Shown: piece by piece, positions 55,258 through 63,489 of the stretch
Layout: every line of letters starts with the position of its first letter
How positions within the stretch are numbered: position 1 is the first letter of the stretch
Origin: Bacteroidota bacterium
Lineage (GTDB): Bacteria > Bacteroidota > Bacteroidia > NS11-12g > UBA955
Assembly: GCA_947496065.1 (NCBI GenBank)
Contig: CANMBF010000008.1
Location: 1-64,000, forward strand
Direction of reading: 5' to 3'
DNA: 64,000 nucleotides
Notes under the pieces: generated by a model
What the model saw: only the letters and a program-made list of their open reading frames with translations
The model's database searches: none
Told to the model about the DNA's origin: nothing
Program-made: the position numbers and the translations under genes

Positions 55258-56136
55258 ATGGCAGAGACTGCTAAAATAGTCGGCCAGAAAACCTTAGCAT
55301 TAAAATGGATTGCGCTCTTATCGACTGTTCGGTGGTATAATATTTTGTTAACTGTTTTAGCGCAATACATTTCGGCCTATTCTATTGTTGAGCATTCTGG
55401 TTCAAATGTTTGGGAATTGGTCTACGATTTTAAGCTGCATGCCATTGTAATAGCATCGGTATTTAGTATTGCAGCTGGATTTATTATCAATAACTTTTAT
55501 GATTTCGAAAAGGATCTAATCAATCGACCACATTCTACCCTTTTTAATCGTATAATCAGTAAGAAAACAACTTTAAATCTTTACATTTTATTTAATTTAC
55601 TAAGCATTATTATTGCTTTTAGTGCATCCTTAAAAATTGGTGTTTTCTTTTGTGGATTCATCTTGGCATTGTGGATTTATTCGCACAAACTTCAAAAAAT
55701 GCCTTTCATTAAAGAGTTTGCAGCTTCAATTTTGAGTGTTACCTCATTCTTTGCAATTGTTTTGCACTTTTATAAATTTTATGATTTTATCTTTATTTAT
55801 GGTGTATTTTTTATGAGTTTAATTTATAGTAGAGAATTAATCAAACAATTCGAAAACTATACTGGTGATATGGCCATTCACATTACTTCAATTCCAGTAA
55901 TGCTAGGTATAGAGAAAGCTCATTATTTTAGTTTGTTTATAATGGCTTTATCCTTTTTGTTCGGTCTTAGTATTGTTGGTTTTTATGGTTTTAAAGATGG
56001 GAATTATTATATCATAGCATGTCTAGTAATTATTATATTGAACATGACTTTAATGAAATATCAGAAGTTTAAAACCATCAATATTATTTACAAAATCATG
56101 TTGGTAGGTGGCATCGTCAATATTTTATATATATGA
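55258..56136 (+). CDS. UbiA-family prenyltransferase (geranylgeranylglycerol-phosphate transferase-like)
   Basis: Integral membrane prenyltransferase with about eight helices. The first metal-binding motif is NNFYDFEKDLINRPH near 81-95 (DxxxD), and the second is RELIKQFENYTGDMAIH near 197-213. Bacteroidota relatives are commonly named geranylgeranylglycerol-phosphate geranylgeranyltransferase, from likeness to an archaeal lipid enzyme, but the real acceptor is unproven; a quinone or haem precursor is also possible. ATG 55258 is preferred to TTG 55255 just before it. Last gene of the mevalonate operon, so it may use its prenyl products. Confidence 0.85.
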   Translation: MAETAKIVGQKTLALKWIALLSTVRWYNILLTVLAQYISAYSIVEHSGSNVWELVYDFKLHAIVIASVFSIAAGFIINNFYDFEKDLINRPHSTLFNRIISKKTTLNLYILFNLLSIIIAFSASLKIGVFFCGFILALWIYSHKLQKMPFIKEFAASILSVTSFFAIVLHFYKFYDFIFIYGVFFMSLIYSRELIKQFENYTGDMAIHITSIPVMLGIEKAHYFSLFIMALSFLFGLSIVGFYGFKDGNYYIIACLVIIILNMTLMKYQKFKTINIIYKIMLVGGIVNILYI

Positions 56137-56220
56137 TATTACTAAGATAAAATCATGTTTTCATTCGTCGAATATTTAATTTTAAAACAAGCAATCATAA
56201 TAATTTATTAAAAAGTAAAT

Positions 56221-56228
56221 TATATTTG
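56221..56228 (+). promoter_or_regulatory. -7 box of the first T9SS cargo gene
   Basis: TATATTTG fits TAnnTTTG, ending 5 bases before ATG 56234. No -33 TTG seen. Confidence 0.5.
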
Positions 56229-56233
56229 CCTAT

Positions 56234-57337
56234 ATGAAAAAATCAATTCTTTTTGTTTTAACCTACACAATTCTAATCGCTAATTTGTGTGCACAAATTA
56301 CAATTAACAAATCGCACATGTCTACTTCGGGACAAATGAGCATCCAGGCATACGATTACACAACCTATCCAATTCCTGGCAATGGTTCAAATTTCAATTG
56401 GGACTTCTCAAATTTAGTTGAGGACCAAAGAGACAGTATGTACTTTGGTTTACCACAATGGTATCCGGGTGCTAATGCATTCCCTACTGCCAATTTAGTT
56501 TCAATGTACAACGGCGTTGATAGTTCTTATGATTTCCTCAATTTAAATGACAACGACCTTAGCTTTTTAGGAACAGTTGATTTTACTGATGGAAAAAAAA
56601 CAATTTCAGCGTACAACATGAAATTTATCACCTTCCCTTCTACTTTTAATACAACTTATGCCGATGCGACTATTTTACCTGGCCAATCTAGTGAATTTGG
56701 TATAGATCCTGATGATATGGGTCCATTGCCATTTATAGATTCCTTATATTTCGAAGTGAGTCTTAACAACACATCTACCATCGATGGTTTTGGCTCAATT
56801 AAAATTCCTTTGGGAACGTTTCCGACCATTCGTCAAAAAATGACCACCATTTCAGATTTAAAAAATATAAAAATGTATTCTAATGGAAAGTGGACAGTCA
56901 TTCCAAAAATTTTATTGGGCGCGCTAGGTTTTGGAAATACTGCAGATACTAGTCACAGAATTGCTTTCTGGACAAACGACAATGCGCTTGGTAGACCTTT
57001 GTTAGAGTATAATTATAACAATGGTGACACCACCATTAACGATATTACCTATTTGGTTGCTAAAGGGAAAACAAGTGGCATTGTTGCTGAATCAGTAAAC
57101 AACAGCTTAAGCATTTACCCTAATCCTTGCCAAAATATTTTCCAAGTTCAATTTAGAAATAGTGATGTTTGCGAATTGACCATCATTGATCAGCAGGGGC
57201 GAACCATTCAAAAATACAAAGCAAAAAATGGCGATAACGTCGACCTATCAAATTATGAAGCTGGTATTTACATGGTACAAATTAAAGACTTGGAAACCGG
57301 CCGTGCACGCGGCATACAAAAAGTAACCAAACTTTAA
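56234..57337 (+). CDS. T9SS-secreted protein with type A sorting domain (paralog 1)
   Basis: Exported cargo protein of the type IX secretion system. The 367 residues start with a signal peptide (about 1-21, LCAQ) and end with a type A sorting domain: LSIYPNPCQNIFQVQF near 292-307, then DQQGRTIQKYK and YEAGIYMVQI. The body (about 22-285) has no recognised enzyme motif and shares a pattern with the next gene (QITIN start, WYPG near 75-79, TFPST near 135-139). The two genes, each coding for 367 residues, are tandem paralogs 13 bases apart. Confidence 0.88.
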   Translation: MKKSILFVLTYTILIANLCAQITINKSHMSTSGQMSIQAYDYTTYPIPGNGSNFNWDFSNLVEDQRDSMYFGLPQWYPGANAFPTANLVSMYNGVDSSYDFLNLNDNDLSFLGTVDFTDGKKTISAYNMKFITFPSTFNTTYADATILPGQSSEFGIDPDDMGPLPFIDSLYFEVSLNNTSTIDGFGSIKIPLGTFPTIRQKMTTISDLKNIKMYSNGKWTVIPKILLGALGFGNTADTSHRIAFWTNDNALGRPLLEYNYNNGDTTINDITYLVAKGKTSGIVAESVNNSLSIYPNPCQNIFQVQFRNSDVCELTIIDQQGRTIQKYKAKNGDNVDLSNYEAGIYMVQIKDLETGRARGIQKVTKL

Positions 57338-57350
57338 AATAAATACGCTT

Positions 57351-58454
57351 ATGAAAAAGCAGCTTAATATTCTATTGCTTGTGATTGGATTCTCTATGCA
57401 TTTAAGTGCACAAATTACAATTAACAGAAAACAATTAATTGTGTCTGGACAAGTATTAGCGCAGGCTAAGGATACCAATGGATTTAAAATTCAAAGTACT
57501 GGGGCAAATCAATCATGGAATTTTTCATCGCTTAAAGCGCATAGAACTGAAACAATCAAATTTGGCAATGCCGATTGGTATCCAGGACATGCTAATTTCC
57601 CAAAAGCTAACATGGCCAGTATTAGTTCAACCGATGATAGTGCATTCAATTATTTGAAAATTGACAGTACTGAATTAAGTGTTCAAGGTAGTTATAGAAC
57701 GGATAATAGAACTATAGAAATTTCCCAATTTCAGAGAACCATTCTTACTTTTCCGAGTACCTACCAAACAAAATTTGCTGGCAGTATATTAATTCCGTTC
57801 AATCAATTTTATTTTGGAAAGGACGTTGACTCAACTGGCCCTTATCCTTTTATTGATTCTATACGATTGAAAATTGAGTACAATACGGTTTCAAATATTG
57901 ATGGTTGGGGAAAAGTAATTACACCACTTGGCACTTATGATGCATTATTGCAAACTATACGAAATATTAACAGAGTAAGAGTTGAAATGAAAACAGGTGG
58001 TTTTTGGCTTGGTTTTCCGAAAGCAATTTTAGGCACCTTAAATTTAGGCAATTTAAAGCCTGACACCAATTACCAACATCAATTTTGGACCAACGACGCC
58101 GCTGTAGGATTCCCTCTTATTGGCTATTCCTATTTACCAGGTGATAGTCTGACAGCAGAGGTCGACTGGCTTAAAACAAAACCACAATTAAGTAAGGTTG
58201 GAATTGAACAAAAATTATTTACGACAAGTGTTTACCCAAATCCATTTCAAAATAATATAACGATAGCACTACCAACTAATACTAGTTCTATGCTAGTATT
58301 GTACGATTTGAATGGTAAATTAATTTTAGAAAAATTGGTAACAAACAATGAAACCATTGATCTCTCCTATTTGGGTAAAGGTTTGTATACCTACCTAATT
58401 ATAGAGAGTATAGATAACACAGTTATACAAGTTCAAAAATTAATCAAGAATTAA
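57351..58454 (+). CDS. T9SS-secreted protein with type A sorting domain (paralog 2)
   Basis: Second of two tandem cargo paralogs. It has a signal peptide (about 1-21, LSAQ), a body with the same QITIN start and spaced motifs as its neighbour (SWNFSSL, ADWYPGHANFPKANM, LTFPSTYQT, QFWTNDAAVGFPL), and a type A sorting tail (TSVYPNPFQNNITIAL near 296-311, YDLNGKLI, LGKGLYTYLI). Sequence identity looks moderate, so the duplication is old. The protein is 367 residues. It ends before a strong terminator. Confidence 0.87.
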   Translation: MKKQLNILLLVIGFSMHLSAQITINRKQLIVSGQVLAQAKDTNGFKIQSTGANQSWNFSSLKAHRTETIKFGNADWYPGHANFPKANMASISSTDDSAFNYLKIDSTELSVQGSYRTDNRTIEISQFQRTILTFPSTYQTKFAGSILIPFNQFYFGKDVDSTGPYPFIDSIRLKIEYNTVSNIDGWGKVITPLGTYDALLQTIRNINRVRVEMKTGGFWLGFPKAILGTLNLGNLKPDTNYQHQFWTNDAAVGFPLIGYSYLPGDSLTAEVDWLKTKPQLSKVGIEQKLFTTSVYPNPFQNNITIALPTNTSSMLVLYDLNGKLILEKLVTNNETIDLSYLGKGLYTYLIIESIDNTVIQVQKLIKN

Positions 58455-58472
58455 TCAAGAATTCTCAAGCAC

Positions 58473-58507
58473 AAAAAAGCATTTTCAGATTTTGAAAAGG
58501 CTTTTTT
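58473..58507 (+). terminator. Rho-independent terminator after the T9SS paralogs
   Basis: AAAAAAGC and GCTTTTTT with an inner TTTTCA/TGAAAA stem, one A-G mismatch and a 5-base loop. The -33 TTG of the next promoter overlaps its T run. Confidence 0.85.
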
Positions 58508-58539
58508 GTTTACATATGAATTTTAAAGCAGTATGTTTG
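58506..58539 (+). promoter_or_regulatory. Promoter of the SRPBCC gene
   Basis: TTG (58506-58508), 23-base spacer and TATGTTTG (58532-58539) fit the Bacteroidota consensus, at the long end of spacing. The ATG inside the -7 box (58533) would be a false start. Confidence 0.6.
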
Positions 58540-58562
58540 CAACGACATCAATATATTTTAAT

Positions 58563-58967
58563 ATGGAAACAAAAACCATTCAGCACATTGTTCAATTTAG
58601 TGGCACATCAAAAGAAGTCTATGAACTTATCATGGACCAAGAATTACACAGCGAAATCACCAACAGCGAGGCAACTATGTCGCGCGAGATTGATGGTGAA
58701 TTTGATGTATTTGAGGGCTATTGTCAAGGTTATAATATTGAATTAATCGATGGTGAAAAAATTATACAAGCATGGCAATTTGCAGAAGATGGTTGGCCTG
58801 AAGACCATTTCTCAACTTGCACTTTTATTTTCGAACAGAATGATGATGGTTGTAAAATGACCTTTACACAAACCGATGTGCCTGCAGAAAAATATGAGGC
58901 TTTAGACAGTGGTTGGTATCGATTTTATTGGGATAATATGACAGATTATTTAGAAGGTAATTTATAG
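58563..58967 (+). CDS. SRPBCC (START/AHSA1-like) domain protein
   Basis: A 134-residue soluble protein made of a single helix-grip SRPBCC/AHSA1-like domain: TIQHIVQFSGTSKEVYELIMD at the start, a central sheet (IIQAWQFAEDGWPEDHFSTCTF near 67-88) and a last helix ending WYRFYWDNMTDYLEG. Such domains bind small lipids or act as Hsp90 co-chaperones; which is true here is unknown. ATG 58563 is used because the ATG at 58533 lies inside the -7 box. A tiny ORF follows 5 bases later. Confidence 0.82.
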   Translation: METKTIQHIVQFSGTSKEVYELIMDQELHSEITNSEATMSREIDGEFDVFEGYCQGYNIELIDGEKIIQAWQFAEDGWPEDHFSTCTFIFEQNDDGCKMTFTQTDVPAEKYEALDSGWYRFYWDNMTDYLEGNL

Positions 58968-58979
58968 ACATCATGTCTA
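58965..58979. repeat. 15-base inverted repeat over the SRPBCC stop codon
   Basis: TAGACAT-C-ATGTCTA is a perfect 7-base palindrome that includes the SRPBCC stop codon and the ATG of the next small ORF. It could be an operator or a weak hairpin; chance cannot be excluded. Confidence 0.35.
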
Positions 58980-59065
58980 AACAAAAATGGCAACGCTTTA
59001 GGTTACCACTTTTGCTATATTTTGTTGTTTTAATAATTAATTACTTAATTTTTCTCTTCTTTTAA
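58973..59065 (+). CDS. Possible 30-residue single-helix membrane protein
   Basis: ATG 58973 opens a frame of 30 residues ending at TAA 59063. The start is basic (MSKQKWQRFR) and is followed by one hydrophobic helix (LPLLLYFVVLIINYLIFLFF), a layout typical of small membrane proteins with the N-terminus inside. It begins 5 bases after the SRPBCC stop, as in a co-transcribed pair, and its end overlaps the converging lon gene by 21 bases. No independent evidence of translation; chance is possible in AT-rich DNA. Confidence 0.38.
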   Translation: MSKQKWQRFRLPLLLYFVVLIINYLIFLFF

Positions 59066-61516
59066 TATTTCCATGTTTAAAGGTTTGTCAACCTTTTCAA
59101 TCATAAGGGCTAAATCTAAAACCTCTAACATTCTTCCAACATAATGAAATTGAACACCTTTCAAATACTGTTGAGGAATATCCTCCACATCTTTTTTATT
59201 TTCATGGCACATAATAATTTCTGTTATGCCTGCTCTTTTTGCTGCTAATATTTTTTCTTTAATTCCACCAACAGGCAAAACACGTCCTCTCAATGTAATT
59301 TCGCCAGTCATGGCTAAAAAAGGTTTTACTTTGCGTTGGGTATAAAGTGAGGCCAATGAAGTTAAGATTGTAATACCTGCACTTGGACCGTCTTTAGGAA
59401 TAGCACCTGCCGGGAAGTGAATATGGGCATCCCATTGATTGAATACTTTATAATCTATATTCAGATATTCTGCATTGGCTTTTAAGAAGGTCATTGCAGT
59501 TGTGGCACTTTCTTTCATCACATCGCCTAATTTACCAGTTAATATCATACTGCCTTTTCCGCGTGTCAGTGTACTTTCTACAAATAGTATACTACCCCCC
59601 ACAGGACTCCATGCTAAACCTGTGACCACACCAGCAGTTTCATTGTCTTGGTAGATTTCTTTATCCATCTTTTCTGCACCAAGAATTTTTTGCATTTCTT
59701 CGATGGTCATACTCACATCCATCGTTTCACCAGAAGCTATGCGCATGGCTTTATGACGCACCAAGGAAGCTATTTTTTTTTCAAGATTTCTAACACCACT
59801 TTCGCGGGTATATTCTTCAATTACACTTTCTAAAACAGCATCGCTTAATTTAAATTGATTGGTTTTGACACCATGCATGGTGCGTTGTTTTGGAATCAAA
59901 TATTTTTGAGCAATTTGTATTTTTTCTTCAACTGTATAACCACTCAATTCGATGATTTCCATTCTATCAAGCAAGGCAGGTTGAATGGTGTCTAAAGAAT
60001 TGGCTGTGGCAATAAACATCACCTTGCTTAAATCGTAATCTAATTCCAGGTAGTTATCGTGAAAAGTGGTATTTTGTTCTGGGTCTAAAACCTCTAACAA
60101 TGCAGATGAAGGATCACCTCTAAAATCATTGCCAACCTTATCTATTTCATCCAAAACAAAAACAGGATTACCTGATTTTACTTTCTTTAAATTTTGAATA
60201 ATTCTACCAGGCATAGCACCTATGTATGTTTTTCTATGTCCACGGATTTCAGCTTCATCGTGCAAACCACCTAAAGACACACGTACATATTTTCTACCAA
60301 GCGCTTTTGCAACACTGCGACCTAATGATGTTTTACCAACACCCGGAGGGCCATAAAGACATATGATCGGGCTTTTTAAATCGCCTTTTAATTTTATGAC
60401 TGCTAAGTATTCAAGAATTCTTTGTTTAACTTTTTCTAAGCCAAAATGATCCGCATCTAACACCTTTTGTGCCTTTTTTAAATCAAGGTTATCTTTGGTA
60501 TAATCACCCCAGGGTAAATCCAATAAGGTTTGTGCATAGTTTAAACTAACGGAATAATCTGGACTCGCAGGGTTAATTCTCATGAGTTTATCGAGCTCTT
60601 TATTAAAAGCAGTAAATGTTTCTTTCGTCCATTTTTTCTTTTTGCCTCGGTCTCTTAGATTATCTATTTCTTTATCTGGACTATCTTGACCTAATTCCTC
60701 TTGAATAGCACGAATTTGTTGATGAAGAAAATATTCCTTTTGTTGCTTATCTAAATCAATTTTTACTTTGCTTTGAATTTGATCTTTTAGCTGTAGCATT
60801 TGATTTTCTTTAAACAAATGTTCGAATACCAAATTGGCACGGCCTTTAAGCGTTTCGGCATTCAAAATAGTCTGTTTATCCTCTACCGAAATGTTGAGAT
60901 TAGACGCAATAAAACTCACTAAAAAATTGTCACTGTCAATATTTTTTAAGGCAAAACTTGCTTCGCTTGGGATATTGGGAGACAATTGGATATTTTCTGT
61001 AGCCGTATCTTTAATATTGCTAATTAGCGCCTTCAGTTCTTTATCGCTTTTTACTTCAACAATTTCAATTGGTGCAACCTTCGCTCTAAGGTATGGTTCG
61101 TTGCTTATTTCTTCACCAAGTTTTATTTTTCTTTTACCTTGAATGATGACAGTTGTGTTACCATCGGGCATTCTCAAAATTTTAATGATTTGAGCCATGG
61201 TACCTGTGGTATAAAGGTCTTTTAATTCTGGCTCTTCAGTGTTGGGATTTATTTGTGAAAAAACACCAATAATTTTATCCCCTTTGTTAGCATCTTTGAT
61301 TAATTTGATAGACTTATCTCTGCCAACCGTTATAGGAAATACGACACCTGGAAATAAAACAGTGTTCCTAATCGGTAAAATTGGCAGACTTTCAGGTACC
61401 ACTTGTTTATTGCTTTCATTTTCCTCTTGCTGAGAAAATAGCGGAAATAGGTCTCCACCTTCGGCATCGTCACCTTCTATCCTACCGCCAAAAAGCGAGT
61501 TCTTAGTAAATTGCAT
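59045..61516 (-). CDS. lon: ATP-dependent protease Lon
   Basis: Cytosolic LonA-type AAA+ serine protease. The 823 residues have a LAN substrate-binding domain (about 42-240; LPILPIRNTVLFPGVVFP), a coiled-coil helical part (about 245-340), the AAA+ domain with Walker A GPPGVGKTS near 388-396 and Walker B VFVLDEIDK near 452-460, and the protease domain with the Ser in KDGPSAG near 707-713 and the Lys in GGIKEKILAAKR near 747-758. All elements are complete. It converges on the SRPBCC unit. Confidence 0.96.
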   Translation of the reverse strand: MQFTKNSLFGGRIEGDDAEGGDLFPLFSQQEENESNKQVVPESLPILPIRNTVLFPGVVFPITVGRDKSIKLIKDANKGDKIIGVFSQINPNTEEPELKDLYTTGTMAQIIKILRMPDGNTTVIIQGKRKIKLGEEISNEPYLRAKVAPIEIVEVKSDKELKALISNIKDTATENIQLSPNIPSEASFALKNIDSDNFLVSFIASNLNISVEDKQTILNAETLKGRANLVFEHLFKENQMLQLKDQIQSKVKIDLDKQQKEYFLHQQIRAIQEELGQDSPDKEIDNLRDRGKKKKWTKETFTAFNKELDKLMRINPASPDYSVSLNYAQTLLDLPWGDYTKDNLDLKKAQKVLDADHFGLEKVKQRILEYLAVIKLKGDLKSPIICLYGPPGVGKTSLGRSVAKALGRKYVRVSLGGLHDEAEIRGHRKTYIGAMPGRIIQNLKKVKSGNPVFVLDEIDKVGNDFRGDPSSALLEVLDPEQNTTFHDNYLELDYDLSKVMFIATANSLDTIQPALLDRMEIIELSGYTVEEKIQIAQKYLIPKQRTMHGVKTNQFKLSDAVLESVIEEYTRESGVRNLEKKIASLVRHKAMRIASGETMDVSMTIEEMQKILGAEKMDKEIYQDNETAGVVTGLAWSPVGGSILFVESTLTRGKGSMILTGKLGDVMKESATTAMTFLKANAEYLNIDYKVFNQWDAHIHFPAGAIPKDGPSAGITILTSLASLYTQRKVKPFLAMTGEITLRGRVLPVGGIKEKILAAKRAGITEIIMCHENKKDVEDIPQQYLKGVQFHYVGRMLEVLDLALMIEKVDKPLNMEILKEEKN

Positions 61517-61668
61517 ATTAATAGTAACCGTATGTTTTCAATACTTATGCCAAAGGTACAGTTTGTCATTAAATATATAATTATTTTATAGTATTTAATT
61601 TCATCCAAAGCTTAGCTATTTGTTTTAATTTAAATACCATGTTTTATGAATTGATGATTTTAAAATTC

Positions 61669-61676
61669 TATTTTTG
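61669..61676 (+). promoter_or_regulatory. -7 box of the ABC exporter gene
   Basis: TATTTTTG fits TAnnTTTG, 17 bases before ATG 61694; a TTG at 61651-61653 is present but the 15-base spacing is short. Confidence 0.5.
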
Positions 61677-61693
61677 CAGTTGGTTATCTAATA

Positions 61694-63448
61694 ATGACGC
61701 AATCGAACGCAACGCATAAAACCATTAATTTTTCAATTCTAAAAAAGGTCTTAAATCTAACATCAGATTTTAAACAAAAAATATGGATTGCTATTAGTAC
61801 CACCATATTATTAGCACTGCTCTCACCTATACGTCCTTGGCTCATTGAAATGGCTCTTAATCAATATGCGGGCATTGGCGATTTGCAGGGATTAGTTAAC
61901 ATTTGTTTATTGATACTAGCCTTAATATTGGTTAGTGGTATTCTGCAATTTTTTAATGAATATATGACGGGTTGGATCGCACAACAGGTTGTGAAAAAAT
62001 TGAGGCTTAAAGTATTCAGTCATTTAATTAACAGTAAGCTAAGTTTTCATGATAAAACACCAGTTGGCACTATGGTTACAAGGGCTGTTACTGATATTGA
62101 AACTTTAGCTGAGTTATTTGCAGAAGGTCTAATTACGATGATTGGAGATATTCTTCAAATCATTACCATCACTATTTTTATGCTGATAATAGATTGGCAA
62201 CTAACGCTCGTATCATTAAGTGTGTTACCCTTGCTTTTTTATGCTTCCCATGTATTTAGAATAAAGATAAAATCAGCTTTCGAAGATGTGAGAACTGTTG
62301 TTGCTAAATTAAATACATTTGTTCAAGAACATATTACTGGGATGCAGTTGGTACAAATTTTTAATCAGGAAAAAAATGTCTCAGAAAACTTTGATAAAAT
62401 TAATAGTGAGCATTATAAAGCCAATGATAGAAGTGTATTGTATTACTCGATATTTTTTCCTGTTATAGAAGTCATAACCTCCATATCACTTGGATTTTTG
62501 GTATGGTGGGGTACAAGAAAAATAGTAGGTGAACAATTATTTGATTTTGGCACCATCACTGCTTTTATACTGTATATTAATATGTTCTTTAGACCAATTC
62601 GTGTATTGGCCGATCGGTTTAACAACATCCAAATGGGTATTGTTGCTGCCGAGCGAATATTTAAATTATTGGAAAATGACATATTGGATGAAGACCAAGG
62701 GACGGTTATTAAAAAATTAGAAGGTCATATTTCATTTGAAAATGTTTGGTTTGCCTACAATGAGGATGCCTATGTTTTAAAAGATATTAGTTTTAAAATT
62801 GAACCTGGACGAATGTTAGCCATTGTTGGTGCAACAGGCGCAGGTAAATCATCTATTATAAACATTTTGAGTCGATTGTATCCTATCAATAAAGGAGAAA
62901 TTAAGATTGATGGCATTTCTCAATTTGATTATGAATTACATTTTCATAGGCGACAAATGGCTGTGGTTTTACAGGATGTGTTTTTATTCAGCGGCAGCAT
63001 TATTGATAATATTCGACTTTATCAAAATGAAATAACTGAAGCCATGATTGTAGAAGCCTCAGAAAAAATTGGGGCCAATCATTTTATTGAACAATTACCA
63101 GGTCAATACCATTATCATGTCATGGAGCGCGGCAATACCTTATCACTGGGTCAAAGGCAATTAATTTCATTTATTAGAGCGATGGTTTTCAATCCTTCAG
63201 TTCTTATTCTCGATGAAGCAACATCATCCGTAGATACAGAGACCGAGTTAATCATTCAAAAAGCTACGTTGGAATTATTAAAAGGAAAAACGAGTATTGT
63301 CATTGCCCATCGTTTATCTACCATTAAACATGCTGATAATATTTTAGTCATGGATAAAGGACAAATTATTGAACAAGGTAACCATTTCACATTGATAAAT
63401 AAGAATGGCTATTACAAGGAATTAATTGTTTCATCGTTGCATGAGTGA
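61694..63448 (+). CDS. ABC exporter (fused permease and ATPase, MsbA-like)
   Basis: Type IV (MsbA-like) half exporter that works as a dimer in the inner membrane. The permease part (about 1-320) has about six helices, starting near 28. The ATPase domain follows: Walker A GATGAGKSS near 379-387, Q-loop VVLQDVFLFSG near 421-431, signature LSLGQRQL near 482-489, Walker B VLILDEATSSVD near 503-514 and H-loop IVIAHRLS near 534-541. The signature reads LSLGQ rather than LSGGQ, a tolerated variant. The substrate cannot be told. Length 584 is normal. Confidence 0.93.
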   Translation: MTQSNATHKTINFSILKKVLNLTSDFKQKIWIAISTTILLALLSPIRPWLIEMALNQYAGIGDLQGLVNICLLILALILVSGILQFFNEYMTGWIAQQVVKKLRLKVFSHLINSKLSFHDKTPVGTMVTRAVTDIETLAELFAEGLITMIGDILQIITITIFMLIIDWQLTLVSLSVLPLLFYASHVFRIKIKSAFEDVRTVVAKLNTFVQEHITGMQLVQIFNQEKNVSENFDKINSEHYKANDRSVLYYSIFFPVIEVITSISLGFLVWWGTRKIVGEQLFDFGTITAFILYINMFFRPIRVLADRFNNIQMGIVAAERIFKLLENDILDEDQGTVIKKLEGHISFENVWFAYNEDAYVLKDISFKIEPGRMLAIVGATGAGKSSIINILSRLYPINKGEIKIDGISQFDYELHFHRRQMAVVLQDVFLFSGSIIDNIRLYQNEITEAMIVEASEKIGANHFIEQLPGQYHYHVMERGNTLSLGQRQLISFIRAMVFNPSVLILDEATSSVDTETELIIQKATLELLKGKTSIVIAHRLSTIKHADNILVMDKGQIIEQGNHFTLINKNGYYKELIVSSLHE

Positions 63449-63467
63449 AACTGAAAACTTACTTTTG
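63437..63467 (+). promoter_or_regulatory. Promoter of trpS
   Basis: TTG (63437-63439), 20-base spacer and TACTTTTG (63460-63467), 22 bases before ATG 63490. It lies over the end of the ABC exporter gene and fits the Bacteroidota consensus well. Confidence 0.68.
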
Positions 63468-63489
63468 CAAGACTGTATAATTGAACAAA

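Noticed and set aside
58440-58461. Two adjacent copies of an 11-base repeat (TTAATCAAGAA) at the end of T9SS paralog 2
   Set aside because: Only two short copies over the stop codon; looks like a small duplication rather than a regulatory repeat.
58533-58562. Longer start for the SRPBCC gene at ATG 58533
   Set aside because: The ATG is part of the TATGTTTG -7 box, so it would not be in the mRNA; the ATG at 58563 starts right at the domain.
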